Shown here in pieces: positions 1-7,224 of a DNA stretch of 14,715 nucleotides. Both the position numbers and the translations under genes were made by a program. Location of the stretch: assembly GCA_027487055.1 (NCBI GenBank), contig JAIYEJ010000163.1, forward strand, positions 1-14,715, read 5' to 3'. Origin of the DNA: Methylotenera sp. GTDB taxonomy: Bacteria; Pseudomonadota; Gammaproteobacteria; Burkholderiales; Methylophilaceae. The notes under the pieces were generated by a model. It saw only the letters and a program-made list of their open reading frames with translations. It had not been told where the DNA came from and did not search any database. Positions within the stretch are counted from its first letter, which is position 1. The number at the start of each line of letters is the position of its first letter.

Positions 1-21
1 AAGGAAATTTAAAGGATAGGC

Positions 22-1470
22 TTGCCCGCACAACAATTAAATACTGAGAACAAAAAAACAACGATTAAGCATCCTCAACTTAATGCTAAAAAAGTATTAA
101 TTATTGAGGATGAAGCGTTGTTTGCGCGCGCGGTCATGATGCGTTTGCAAAAAGCAGGGTTTGAGTGCGAGCATGCTGAGTCTTTGCAAGACGGTCGAGC
201 GATTGCAAGACAATTCTCGCCCGATTTAGTATTGCTTGATATGCGTTTGCCAGATGGCAACGGCTTGGATTTGTTACCCGAGTTTGTTGCAAGCAATGTC
301 AGTGTGATTGTAATGACAGCACATGGCGATGTGAGTGATGCTGTGAATGCCATTAAACTCGGTGCTAACGATTACTTAAAGAAGCCGATTGATTTAGAAG
401 AACTTTTGTTAATAGTTGAAAAAAACGAAAAGACAGAAGACCTTAAAACAAGTTTAGATTATTCACGTCAGCGCAATTCGCATCTCACTGAAGGCGTAAG
501 CTTAGTTGGTGAAAGTGTTGCTATTCAAAGTCTACGATTACAAATTTCACGCATCGCACAACTTGCTGTAATAGCGGATGCTGCCCCGCCAACTGTGCTT
601 ATTACTGGCGAAACTGGTACGGGTAAAGATGTTGCAGCACGCATGTTACATGCTTCTTATACCAACAGAGATAAACCTTTTGTTCAGGTAGATTGTGCAT
701 CATTACCTGCCGAGTTAATCGAAAGTGAACTATTTGGCCATGATAAAGGTGCCTTTACTGGTGCGGCAAATGCACGGCCGGGTTTGATTGAAGTGGCTGA
801 AGACGGTACGCTTTTTCTTGATGAAATTGGTGAATTGCCACTTGTGCTGCAAGCAAAATTATTAAATGTACTTGAGCGCCGCTTAGTGAGACGCTTAGGT
901 TCTACTAAAGAGCGAAATGTACCAGCGCGTATCGTGGCGGCAACAAATCGTGATTTGCACGAAATGGCAAAAGCTGGGAAATTTCGCTTAGATTTATACT
1001 ACCGCTTAAATGTGATGATGATAACAATTGCGCCATTAAGAGAGCGCGGTCAAGATGCGGTATTGCTCGCCAACTATTTTATTCAGTTAACAGAAAAGCG
1101 TTATGGACTATCAAAACATGGTTTAAGTCAAACTGCTATTGATGCCATTTTAAACTACACATGGCCTGGCAATGTACGAGAGTTGCGTCATCAAATTAGC
1201 CGCGCAGTGCTGTTAAGTAATAATATACAGCTTACTGCAACTGATTTAGCTTTACCAACCAGTAATTCAGAGTCGCAAATTCTAAATCAACAAAATTCAC
1301 AAAGCCCACAAAATCCGCAATCACTTCCTACCTTAGATGCTTCTGAAAAACATATGCTGATGACGGCGCTTGAGGCTACGCATTATAATGTGTCAGAAGC
1401 TGCACGCAAGCTCGGCATTACGCGCATGACCATGCGCTACCGCATGGATAAACACGGTATCAAACATTAG
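22..1470 (+). CDS. sigma-54-dependent response regulator, NtrC/AtoC type
   Basis: Cytoplasmic two-component regulator that, once phosphorylated, should oligomerise and use ATP to open sigma-54 RNA polymerase promoters. Seen in the 482-aa product: a receiver domain (about 23-135) with acidic pocket E29/D30, phospho-acceptor D73, T99 and K121; an AAA+ domain (about 160-395) with Walker A GETGTGKD (196-203), the sigma-54 contact loop GAFTGA (243-248) and Walker B LFLDEIGE (264-271); a Q/N/S-rich linker (413-436); and a Fis-type helix-turn-helix (about 444-478). All key residues are present, so it should be active. The start is TTG: an in-frame stop lies at 10-12, AAAGGA at 11-16 is a suitable ribosome site, and the next Met is already inside the receiver. 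The partner sensor kinase is probably just upstream, outside the window. Target genes cannot be told from this sequence. Confidence 0.93.
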   Translation: MPAQQLNTENKKTTIKHPQLNAKKVLIIEDEALFARAVMMRLQKAGFECEHAESLQDGRAIARQFSPDLVLLDMRLPDGNGLDLLPEFVASNVSVIVMTAHGDVSDAVNAIKLGANDYLKKPIDLEELLLIVEKNEKTEDLKTSLDYSRQRNSHLTEGVSLVGESVAIQSLRLQISRIAQLAVIADAAPPTVLITGETGTGKDVAARMLHASYTNRDKPFVQVDCASLPAELIESELFGHDKGAFTGAANARPGLIEVAEDGTLFLDEIGELPLVLQAKLLNVLERRLVRRLGSTKERNVPARIVAATNRDLHEMAKAGKFRLDLYYRLNVMMITIAPLRERGQDAVLLANYFIQLTEKRYGLSKHGLSQTAIDAILNYTWPGNVRELRHQISRAVLLSNNIQLTATDLALPTSNSESQILNQQNSQSPQNPQSLPTLDASEKHMLMTALEATHYNVSEAARKLGITRMTMRYRMDKHGIKH

Positions 1471-1554
1471 TAATTCCTGTAACGACAAAGAAAATATCTG
1501 CAGTCGTGATATCATTCTACGCATCTAAAAATCGCAGTTTGTAATGGAATCACT

Positions 1555-2760
1555 ATGATATTGGGCACACCCTTAAGCACTTCAGCCACTAAAGTGATGT
1601 TATTAGGTAGTGGTGAATTAGGCAAAGAAGTCATTATTGCTTTGCAGCGTTTGGGGGTAGAAGTAATTGCGGTAGATCGTTATGAAAACGCGCCTGGGCA
1701 TCAAGTTGCACATCGTGCTTACACAATTGATATGACAGATGCTAGCGCTTTAAAAGCACTGATTGCAAAAGAGAAACCGCATTTAATCGTTCCAGAAATT
1801 GAGGCCCTTAACACCGATGCGCTCGCTGATATTGAGCGAGATGGTTTTACCGTTATTCCGACTGTTAAGGCCGTACAACTCACTATGAACCGCGAAGGCA
1901 TTCGCCGTTTAGCCGCAGAAGAGCTTAAACTACCTGTCTCACCTTATGCGTTCGCACGCAGTGCTGCCGAGCTAAAAGCGAGTATTGATGGGGTTTCTGG
2001 AAGTCAGCCAATTGGCTACCCATGTTTTATTAAACCTACCATGTCATCTAGCGGTAAAGGTCAATCACGCGTTACCGAGCAAAGCCAAGTGCAAGCAGCT
2101 TGGGATTATGCCGCAACTGGTGGGCGTGTGAATCAAGGTGTGGTGATTGTGGAAGGTCAAATTGATTTTGATTATGAAATCACTCTACTCACTGTGCGAG
2201 CTAAAAATTCAGTAGGTGAGATACAAACATACTTTTGTGAGCCAATAGGGCACGTACAGAAAAGTGGTGATTATGTTGAAAGTTGGCAACCACAAAAAAT
2301 GACTGAAAACGCACTTAAAAGTGCGCAGGCAATAGCTAAAGCAATTACAGATAGCTTGGGTGGTTTAGGCTTATTTGGTGTTGAATTGTTTGTCAAAGGC
2401 GATCAAGTCTGGTTTTCTGAGGTGAGCCCACGCCCACATGATACTGGCATGGTGACCATGTGTTCGCAGCGGTTTAGCGAGTTTGAACTCCACGCACGTG
2501 CTATTTTAGGTTTGCCAGTGGATGTGAGCATGCGTGAGGCAGGTGCGAGTGCGGTGATTTATGGTGGTATTGCATCCAATAGCTTAAAATACGATGGTCT
2601 GGAAGCCGCTCTGGCTGTTCCTTCTAGCGATGTTCGTTTGTTTGGCAAGCCTGAATCATTTGTAAAACGTCGTATGGGTGTGGCATTAGCGACAGGTAAA
2701 GACACGGATGAAGCAAGAGATAGAGCTAAATTATCAGCTAGTCTAGTCAAGCCCATTTAA
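1555..2760 (+). CDS. purT: formate-dependent phosphoribosylglycinamide formyltransferase 2
   Basis: PurT makes formyl-GAR from GAR, formate and ATP, the third step of purine synthesis, without needing 10-formyl-tetrahydrofolate. The 401-aa product follows E. coli PurT (392 aa) nearly end to end: an N-terminal GSGELGKE motif (18-25), VPEIEAL (79-85), MNREGIRRLAAEEL (111-124), an ATP-grasp loop MSSSGKGQ (163-170), ESWQPQ (242-247), and metal-ligand glutamates E277 and E289 in GVELF and SEVSPRPHDTG. The extra length is small insertions, for example around 145-152 and 217-224. The start ATG has only a weak ribosome site. An 84-nt gap precedes it with no clear terminator. Because formate is an intermediate of C1 oxidation, a formate-using enzyme would suit a methylotroph, but that is inference. 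Confidence 0.97.
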   Translation: MILGTPLSTSATKVMLLGSGELGKEVIIALQRLGVEVIAVDRYENAPGHQVAHRAYTIDMTDASALKALIAKEKPHLIVPEIEALNTDALADIERDGFTVIPTVKAVQLTMNREGIRRLAAEELKLPVSPYAFARSAAELKASIDGVSGSQPIGYPCFIKPTMSSSGKGQSRVTEQSQVQAAWDYAATGGRVNQGVVIVEGQIDFDYEITLLTVRAKNSVGEIQTYFCEPIGHVQKSGDYVESWQPQKMTENALKSAQAIAKAITDSLGGLGLFGVELFVKGDQVWFSEVSPRPHDTGMVTMCSQRFSEFELHARAILGLPVDVSMREAGASAVIYGGIASNSLKYDGLEAALAVPSSDVRLFGKPESFVKRRMGVALATGKDTDEARDRAKLSASLVKPI

Positions 2761-2779
2761 TCAACGCTAGCACAGACGA

Positions 2780-3202
2780 ATGATAGATAAAATCGAAGAA
2801 GTTGGAAGTAGTAAAGCTACTTTTTTTGCGCTATTGGGGGGCGAGAATGGTGGGGTAGAAACAATTCGTGCCCTTGTTGAAAACTTTTATGATGTCATGG
2901 ATTCTGACCCTAAAGCTGCGCCAATTCGTGCTTATCATTCAAAAGATTTAACAGAGGCGCGTGAAAAGTTATTTATGTTTTTAACTGGCTGGACAGGTGG
3001 TCCGCAACTCTATGTTGAACGTTATGGACATCCAAGATTAAGAGCGCGTCACTTGCCTTTTGCAATTGGTGAGTCTGAGCGTGACCAGTGGATGTACTGC
3101 ATGATTCAAGCAATGCACCGATTAAATATTGAAGAAGCGTTGATGCAGAAACTAGCAGTTCAATTATATGGTGTTGCAGATTTTATGCGTAATAGAGAGT
3201 AA
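2780..3202 (+). CDS. group II truncated haemoglobin (trHbO type)
   Basis: Small cytoplasmic haem protein of the 2-over-2 globin fold. Group II members bind O2 tightly and are linked to O2, NO or peroxide chemistry. The 140-aa product shows the group signature: FY (Y37, position B10), a GG-rich stretch GWTGGPQLYVERYGHPRLRA (70-89), proximal haem ligand H91 in RARHLPF, and W104 (position G8) in RDQWMYCM. Y52 lines up with the CD1 tyrosine of mycobacterial trHbO. The length is normal for the family with a short N-terminal extension. The gene starts 19 nt after the purT stop, so the two are probably co-transcribed. The ribosome site is poor, which suggests coupling to purT translation. The physiological role cannot be read from the context. 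Confidence 0.93.
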   Translation: MIDKIEEVGSSKATFFALLGGENGGVETIRALVENFYDVMDSDPKAAPIRAYHSKDLTEAREKLFMFLTGWTGGPQLYVERYGHPRLRARHLPFAIGESERDQWMYCMIQAMHRLNIEEALMQKLAVQLYGVADFMRNRE

Positions 3203-3288
3203 TCAATTAGACGTGATGCTAGGCTAAAACGATATGAATAATTTTTCTAGCCAAAATGCTTGAGGTTTTATCTAAACAGAGGGCTCTG

Positions 3289-3652
3289 AAGAAAAAATTG
3301 GAATCAGCTTTTTTTATTGAAGATAAACAGAACAACTTAGAGCAGATAAGATTTATACTATAAAATAAGAAGTGTAAGATCTGATATGCCGTGATAGGCT
3401 TGGATAGCTTGTAACAAGCGCTTGCAACTTCCCCCGATTTTAATATTTTAGATATACAATTATCTGATATAAATGGGCTAGAAGTTTTTAAGAGTATAAG
3501 CAATCATCCATTAGGCAAAGCTATTCCAATTGTTGCTTTGAGGTCATATGTGATGTCAGGTGACAAAAAAGATTATTAGCTGCGGGTTGCATTACATATA
3601 TATCTAATAGATCTAATACTAATCATTGGGTAAATAAAAACAAGCACTTAAT
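3289..3652 (+). pseudogene. decayed CheY/DivK-like receiver domain gene
   Basis: The stretch of about 460 nt between the globin and the c-di-GMP gene has no intact gene, but one forward frame still spells a receiver. Codons 3289-3360 give a lysine-rich lead-in followed by FFIEDKQNNLEQIRFIL (acidic E-D pocket and first helix). From 3415 the same frame reads QALATSPDFNILDIQLSDI, then NGLEVFKSI (phospho-acceptor Asp in LDIQL at 3451-3453), and then IPIVALRSYVMSGDKK. In-frame stops break it at 3361 (TAA), 3382 (TGA) and 3412 (TAA). At the A6 run 3565-3570 the frame shifts by one base, and the shifted frame continues KRLLAAGCITYIS, the normal end of such domains (AAGC-x-x-YIxKP, here with the KP lost). 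This many lesions argue against sequencing error. The exact ends are uncertain. The same frame is open upstream to an ATG at 3256. Confidence 0.8.
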
Positions 3653-3666
3653 GGGGATGGATTTTA

Positions 3667-5805
3667 ATGAAAATTTTAATCGCAGAAGATGATGAAAACT
3701 CTAGGCAATTACTAGAGAATTTATTATCTGCCGAAGGTTTTGAAGTTGTTAGTTTTGATAATGGACTGAAATCTTTGGGCCATTTGCAAACTGAGCATGT
3801 TGATTTAATCATTTCAGACATTTTAATGCCTGAAATGGATGGATATGGATTATGTAGAGCGCTAAAACAAAATCAGCAATTGCAAAACATTCCATTTGTC
3901 TTTTATACAGCGACTTATACCTCACAACAAGATGAACGATTTGCCCTTTCCCTTGGTGCAGATAAGTTTTTGATCAAACCCATGGAAATTCCCATGTTAG
4001 TTGATGTGATTTCTGACTTGCTAGAATCAAATCAAAAATCTAAAAATGCAAAAAATCGGAGTTTGTATCGTGGAAGCCCACAAAAGTCAGATAAACTGCA
4101 TGCAGACAGGTTGCGGTCTAAATTAGATAAAAAGTTAGTTGAGTTAGATGAAGAAAAACAAAGACTGATAGATAGTGAGACGCGCTTTAGAGACTTTGCC
4201 GAGGCTTCAGCCGACTGGTTTTGGGAGTCAGATGACCAACTTAAAATCCATGGGTTAATTGGAGGCCCTAAAGGACTAGATTTTTATAGTCTTACGGATT
4301 TAGCAGAAGCTTGTCATAGTCACAGTTCGAATGAAATGCTTAAAACAGTTCAAACGCATCAACGTTTTGCAGACTTTGTTGTTCACTTTACCGATGAGAC
4401 TGGTAAATTAGTGTATTTACGTGTATCAGGTAAGCCTATTTTTACTGCAAGCGGAACATTTACTGGATATCGTGGCGTTGGCAGAGACGTAAGTGAAACA
4501 GTTGCACTAAATCGTAAAGTGGAGTATTTAGCAGCACATGATGAATTAACAGGGTTACCCAATCGAAACCAATTTAGGCAACGCCTGGAACATGCTATCA
4601 ATAAAGCAGAGCGCTCAGGCAGTCAGGTATTGCTACTATTTTTTGATTTAGATCATTTCAAAATGGTCAATGATACCCTAGGGCATGAAGCGGGGGATCA
4701 ATTGTTGATGATGGCGACTAAGCGCATTAAAGAAAAGGCGCGCGCAACAGATATTTTATGTCGTTTAGGCGGTGATGAGTTTGTTATGGTCATGGAAGGC
4801 GCGTCACCGCAAGATGGTCACCGCTTAGTACGTGACATCATTACTTCGTTTTCTGTGCCTTTTGAAATACTGCAGCAAAAAATTTATTGTACGGCTAGTA
4901 TTGGGGTGAGTGTTTATCCTGATGACTCAACAGACCCACAAACTTTGGTGGTTTATGCGGATTTAGCGATGTATCGCGCAAAGCAAAATGGCCGTAATGA
5001 TTTTGAGTTCTATACCAGCAATCTAAATTTTATCGCGCACCAATGGCTAGATATGGAAAATGGTATCCGCCATGCGCTTAAAGATAATCAGTTTTTTATA
5101 GCTTACCAGCCGCAAGTAGAGATTGAAAAAGGCAAATTAACTGGCTTGGAGGTTTTACTGCGTTGGAGACACCCTGAACGAGGCTTAATACCGCCCTTGG
5201 AGTTTGTTAAAATCGCTGAGCAATCCTCACTTATTAATCAAATTGGTGATTGGGTAATCGATCAAACTTGCAAGCAACTAGAAATATGGATAGCCAAAGG
5301 CTATAAGCTCCCGCGCGTTTCAGTCAATATTTCCCCGCGTCACTTACGCTCTGACTCATTAATTAAAATGCTAAGTAGCGTGACTGCGAAATATGGCATC
5401 TCCCCCAAAATGATATGTATTGAAATTACTGAACATGCATTGCTTGAAGAGGGTGATACTGTTAAGAAAAATATGCGTCAAATTAAAGACTTAGGCTTTG
5501 TGATTTCGTTAGATGATTTTGGCATGGGCCATTCATCATTACTTTACCTCAAGCGTTGGGCCGTAGACGAAGTTAAAATTGACCATACTTTTGTCGATGG
5601 ATTGGTCAATAGTGCCGAAGACCGTGTGATTGTAAAGGCAATTGTCGCTTTAGCTGATGCATTGGGATTGGGTTTAGTTGGTGAGGGGGTAGAGAACCAA
5701 TTACAGGTAGATATTTTATCTGAAAGTGGCTGTAAAAATGTACAAGGGTATTTTTACTCGCCACCGATTGAAGCTAAAGAAATGGAAACTTGGTTTAAAA
5801 AATAG
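3667..5805 (+). CDS. receiver-PAS-GGDEF-EAL cyclic-di-GMP signalling protein
   Basis: A 712-aa cytoplasmic protein predicted to make and/or break cyclic-di-GMP under control of phosphorylation and a PAS sensor. Seen in order: a receiver (1-120) with acidic pocket E7/D8/D9, phospho-acceptor D51 and K104; a charged, probably coiled-coil linker (about 142-172); a PAS domain (about 172-280); GGDEF with an intact motif at 368-372 and a product-inhibition I-site R359-x-x-D362 five residues before it; and EAL (about 455-712) with E495 in EVLLR, N554, E586, DDFG (616-619), K637, E673 and Q693. All these residues are retained, so both activities are possible; which one dominates cannot be read. No membrane segment is seen. 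GGGGA at 3653-3657 is a good ribosome site for the ATG. The receiver relic just upstream suggests a former receiver/c-di-GMP gene pair. Confidence 0.95.
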   Translation: MKILIAEDDENSRQLLENLLSAEGFEVVSFDNGLKSLGHLQTEHVDLIISDILMPEMDGYGLCRALKQNQQLQNIPFVFYTATYTSQQDERFALSLGADKFLIKPMEIPMLVDVISDLLESNQKSKNAKNRSLYRGSPQKSDKLHADRLRSKLDKKLVELDEEKQRLIDSETRFRDFAEASADWFWESDDQLKIHGLIGGPKGLDFYSLTDLAEACHSHSSNEMLKTVQTHQRFADFVVHFTDETGKLVYLRVSGKPIFTASGTFTGYRGVGRDVSETVALNRKVEYLAAHDELTGLPNRNQFRQRLEHAINKAERSGSQVLLLFFDLDHFKMVNDTLGHEAGDQLLMMATKRIKEKARATDILCRLGGDEFVMVMEGASPQDGHRLVRDIITSFSVPFEILQQKIYCTASIGVSVYPDDSTDPQTLVVYADLAMYRAKQNGRNDFEFYTSNLNFIAHQWLDMENGIRHALKDNQFFIAYQPQVEIEKGKLTGLEVLLRWRHPERGLIPPLEFVKIAEQSSLINQIGDWVIDQTCKQLEIWIAKGYKLPRVSVNISPRHLRSDSLIKMLSSVTAKYGISPKMICIEITEHALLEEGDTVKKNMRQIKDLGFVISLDDFGMGHSSLLYLKRWAVDEVKIDHTFVDGLVNSAEDRVIVKAIVALADALGLGLVGEGVENQLQVDILSESGCKNVQGYFYSPPIEAKEMETWFKK

Positions 5806-5843
5806 CTAAATAGGATTAGGTTTTTACTCGCCCTTTTAAACCA
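5791..5843. repeat. inverted repeat spanning the 3' ends of two convergent genes
   Basis: TGGTTTAAAA (5791-5800) and TTTTAAACCA (5834-5843) are a perfect 10-bp inverted repeat separated by 33 nt. The two stop codons (5803-5805 on +, 5816-5818 on -) both lie in the spacer. The arms are inside coding sequence of each gene. With only 10 nt between the genes there is no room for a classical terminator, so this weak A/T-rich stem may help end transcription in both directions. It may also be chance. Confidence 0.35.
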
Positions 5844-7219
5844 CCCAAAAGTGCTGCAAGCGGCACTTTACGATTGATGCCCTGATTAATCGCTGTGTTT
5901 TGTTTTGTTACAGTAGGTTCATAAGGCTTGTCAAACCAAGGGTCAGCTGATGGTTTGCGTACATGCTGACGAGGTTTAACATGACTTGCTCTGTTTGAGT
6001 CAATTTCACGGTCATTTTTATTCTGCTCGCTAGCCAGATGGATATTGGGTTTGCGGGCAGCTGTTTTGATGTCTGATTTTTCTTTATCAATATTTCGTTT
6101 AATCAGCTTTTCAATTTCTACTAAATATTTCTCTTCATCTTCACACACTAATGAAATTGCAACGCCACTTGCACCTGCTCGCCCTGTACGCCCTATGCGG
6201 TGTACGTAGTCTTCTGGCGTGCTTGGTAATTCGTAATTAATTACCATTGGTAAATCACTAATATCTAAGCCGCGCGCAGCCACATCAGTGGCTACCAGCG
6301 CAGTTACTTTTCCTGCTTTAAACGCATCAAGCGCTTCCATGCGCTCTTTTTGGCTTTTATCGCCATGTATCGCATCAGCAGCAATGCCTTCTTTTTGCAA
6401 GGCACGACTTAAACGGCTAGCAGTGACTTTGGTTTTGGTAAAAATAATGACTTGTTGATTGTTTTCAGCAAGCAATAGCTGAGATAAAAGCGCTTGCTTA
6501 CTAGACTGTTCAACCAAGTATACTTTTTGCGTCACATTCTCAGCAGTGGCATTACTTCGCGCTACCTCGATCAGTGTCGGATTGGTTAAAAAGTCATCTG
6601 CGAGTTTTTTAATATCATTTGAAAAGGTTGCAGAAAACATCAAATTTTGACGTTGTTTAGGCAGTAAAGCTAATATTCTTTTAAGGTCTGGCATAAAGCC
6701 CATATCGAGCATTCTATCGGCCTCATCAAGCACGAGCATTTGCACTTGGTTTAGTGATAGCGTTTTTTGTTCGACATGGTCTAACAATCGTCCAGGTGTT
6801 GCCACCAAAATCTCAATGCCAGTTTTTAAGTGTGGTATCTGAGTTTTAATATCCACACCACCAAATACTACCAAGCTACGCAAGGCAGTATGTTTTGCAT
6901 ACACCTTAATACTTTCTTCTACCTGAATTGCAAGTTCGCGCGTTGGTGTTAAAATCAATGCGCGAATTGGGTGCTTTGCAGGAGATGTACTGGTGCTTGC
7001 TAGTGGCAGTAACTTTTGCAATAGCGGCAAAGCAAATGCAGCCGTTTTGCCTGTGCCTGTTTGCGCACCAGCCATTAAATCTAAGTTTTGCAAGGCTAGC
7101 GGAATCGCTTTCGCTTGTATTGGTGTTGGCGTGTTATAACCAGTCTCAATAATCGCTTTTAGAAGCGGTTCAGCTAAACCTAAAACATCAAACTTAACTT
7201 GGGTTTCTGTTGACATCAT
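5816..7219 (-). CDS. rhlE: DEAD-box ATP-dependent RNA helicase, RhlE group (second of pair)
   Basis: ATP-dependent RNA unwinding enzyme of ribosome assembly and RNA decay. The 467-aa product carries the full motif set: Q35 of the Q motif in TPTPIQ, Walker A AQTGTGKT (52-59), PTRELA (92-97), TPGR (141-144), DEAD (165-168), SAT (196-198), ATDVAARGLD (310-319) and HRIGRTGR (340-347). The core follows E. coli RhlE closely, including FGGV and RQNLMFSATF. The C-terminal tail (about 385-467) is basic and low in complexity but contains DPWFDKPYEP and ends in a KVPLAALLGG segment, which I associate with betaproteobacterial RhlE proteins. It begins 5 nt after the stop of the upstream helicase with no clear ribosome site, so translational coupling is likely. 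The start may be either of two adjacent ATG codons (7219 or 7216). The gene symbol marks the group rather than proven orthology. Confidence 0.93.
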   Translation of the reverse strand: MMSTETQVKFDVLGLAEPLLKAIIETGYNTPTPIQAKAIPLALQNLDLMAGAQTGTGKTAAFALPLLQKLLPLASTSTSPAKHPIRALILTPTRELAIQVEESIKVYAKHTALRSLVVFGGVDIKTQIPHLKTGIEILVATPGRLLDHVEQKTLSLNQVQMLVLDEADRMLDMGFMPDLKRILALLPKQRQNLMFSATFSNDIKKLADDFLTNPTLIEVARSNATAENVTQKVYLVEQSSKQALLSQLLLAENNQQVIIFTKTKVTASRLSRALQKEGIAADAIHGDKSQKERMEALDAFKAGKVTALVATDVAARGLDISDLPMVINYELPSTPEDYVHRIGRTGRAGASGVAISLVCEDEEKYLVEIEKLIKRNIDKEKSDIKTAARKPNIHLASEQNKNDREIDSNRASHVKPRQHVRKPSADPWFDKPYEPTVTKQNTAINQGINRKVPLAALLGGLKGRVKT

Positions 7220-7224
7220 TTCGA

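Noticed and set aside
1471..1554. Possible purT promoter around the GATATC in the gap before purT.
   Set aside because: A -10-like word is present but no -35 at proper spacing, so I do not call it.
3222..3252. GGCTA ... TAGCC inverted repeat after the globin gene as a terminator.
   Set aside because: Only 5 bp plus a mismatched A/T extension, a long loop and no T run on either side.
3219..3503. A 94-codon open frame on the - strand over the gene-poor stretch after the globin gene.
   Set aside because: It lies over the decayed receiver, which reads sensibly on the + strand. Its own product has no recognisable pattern and no good ribosome site.
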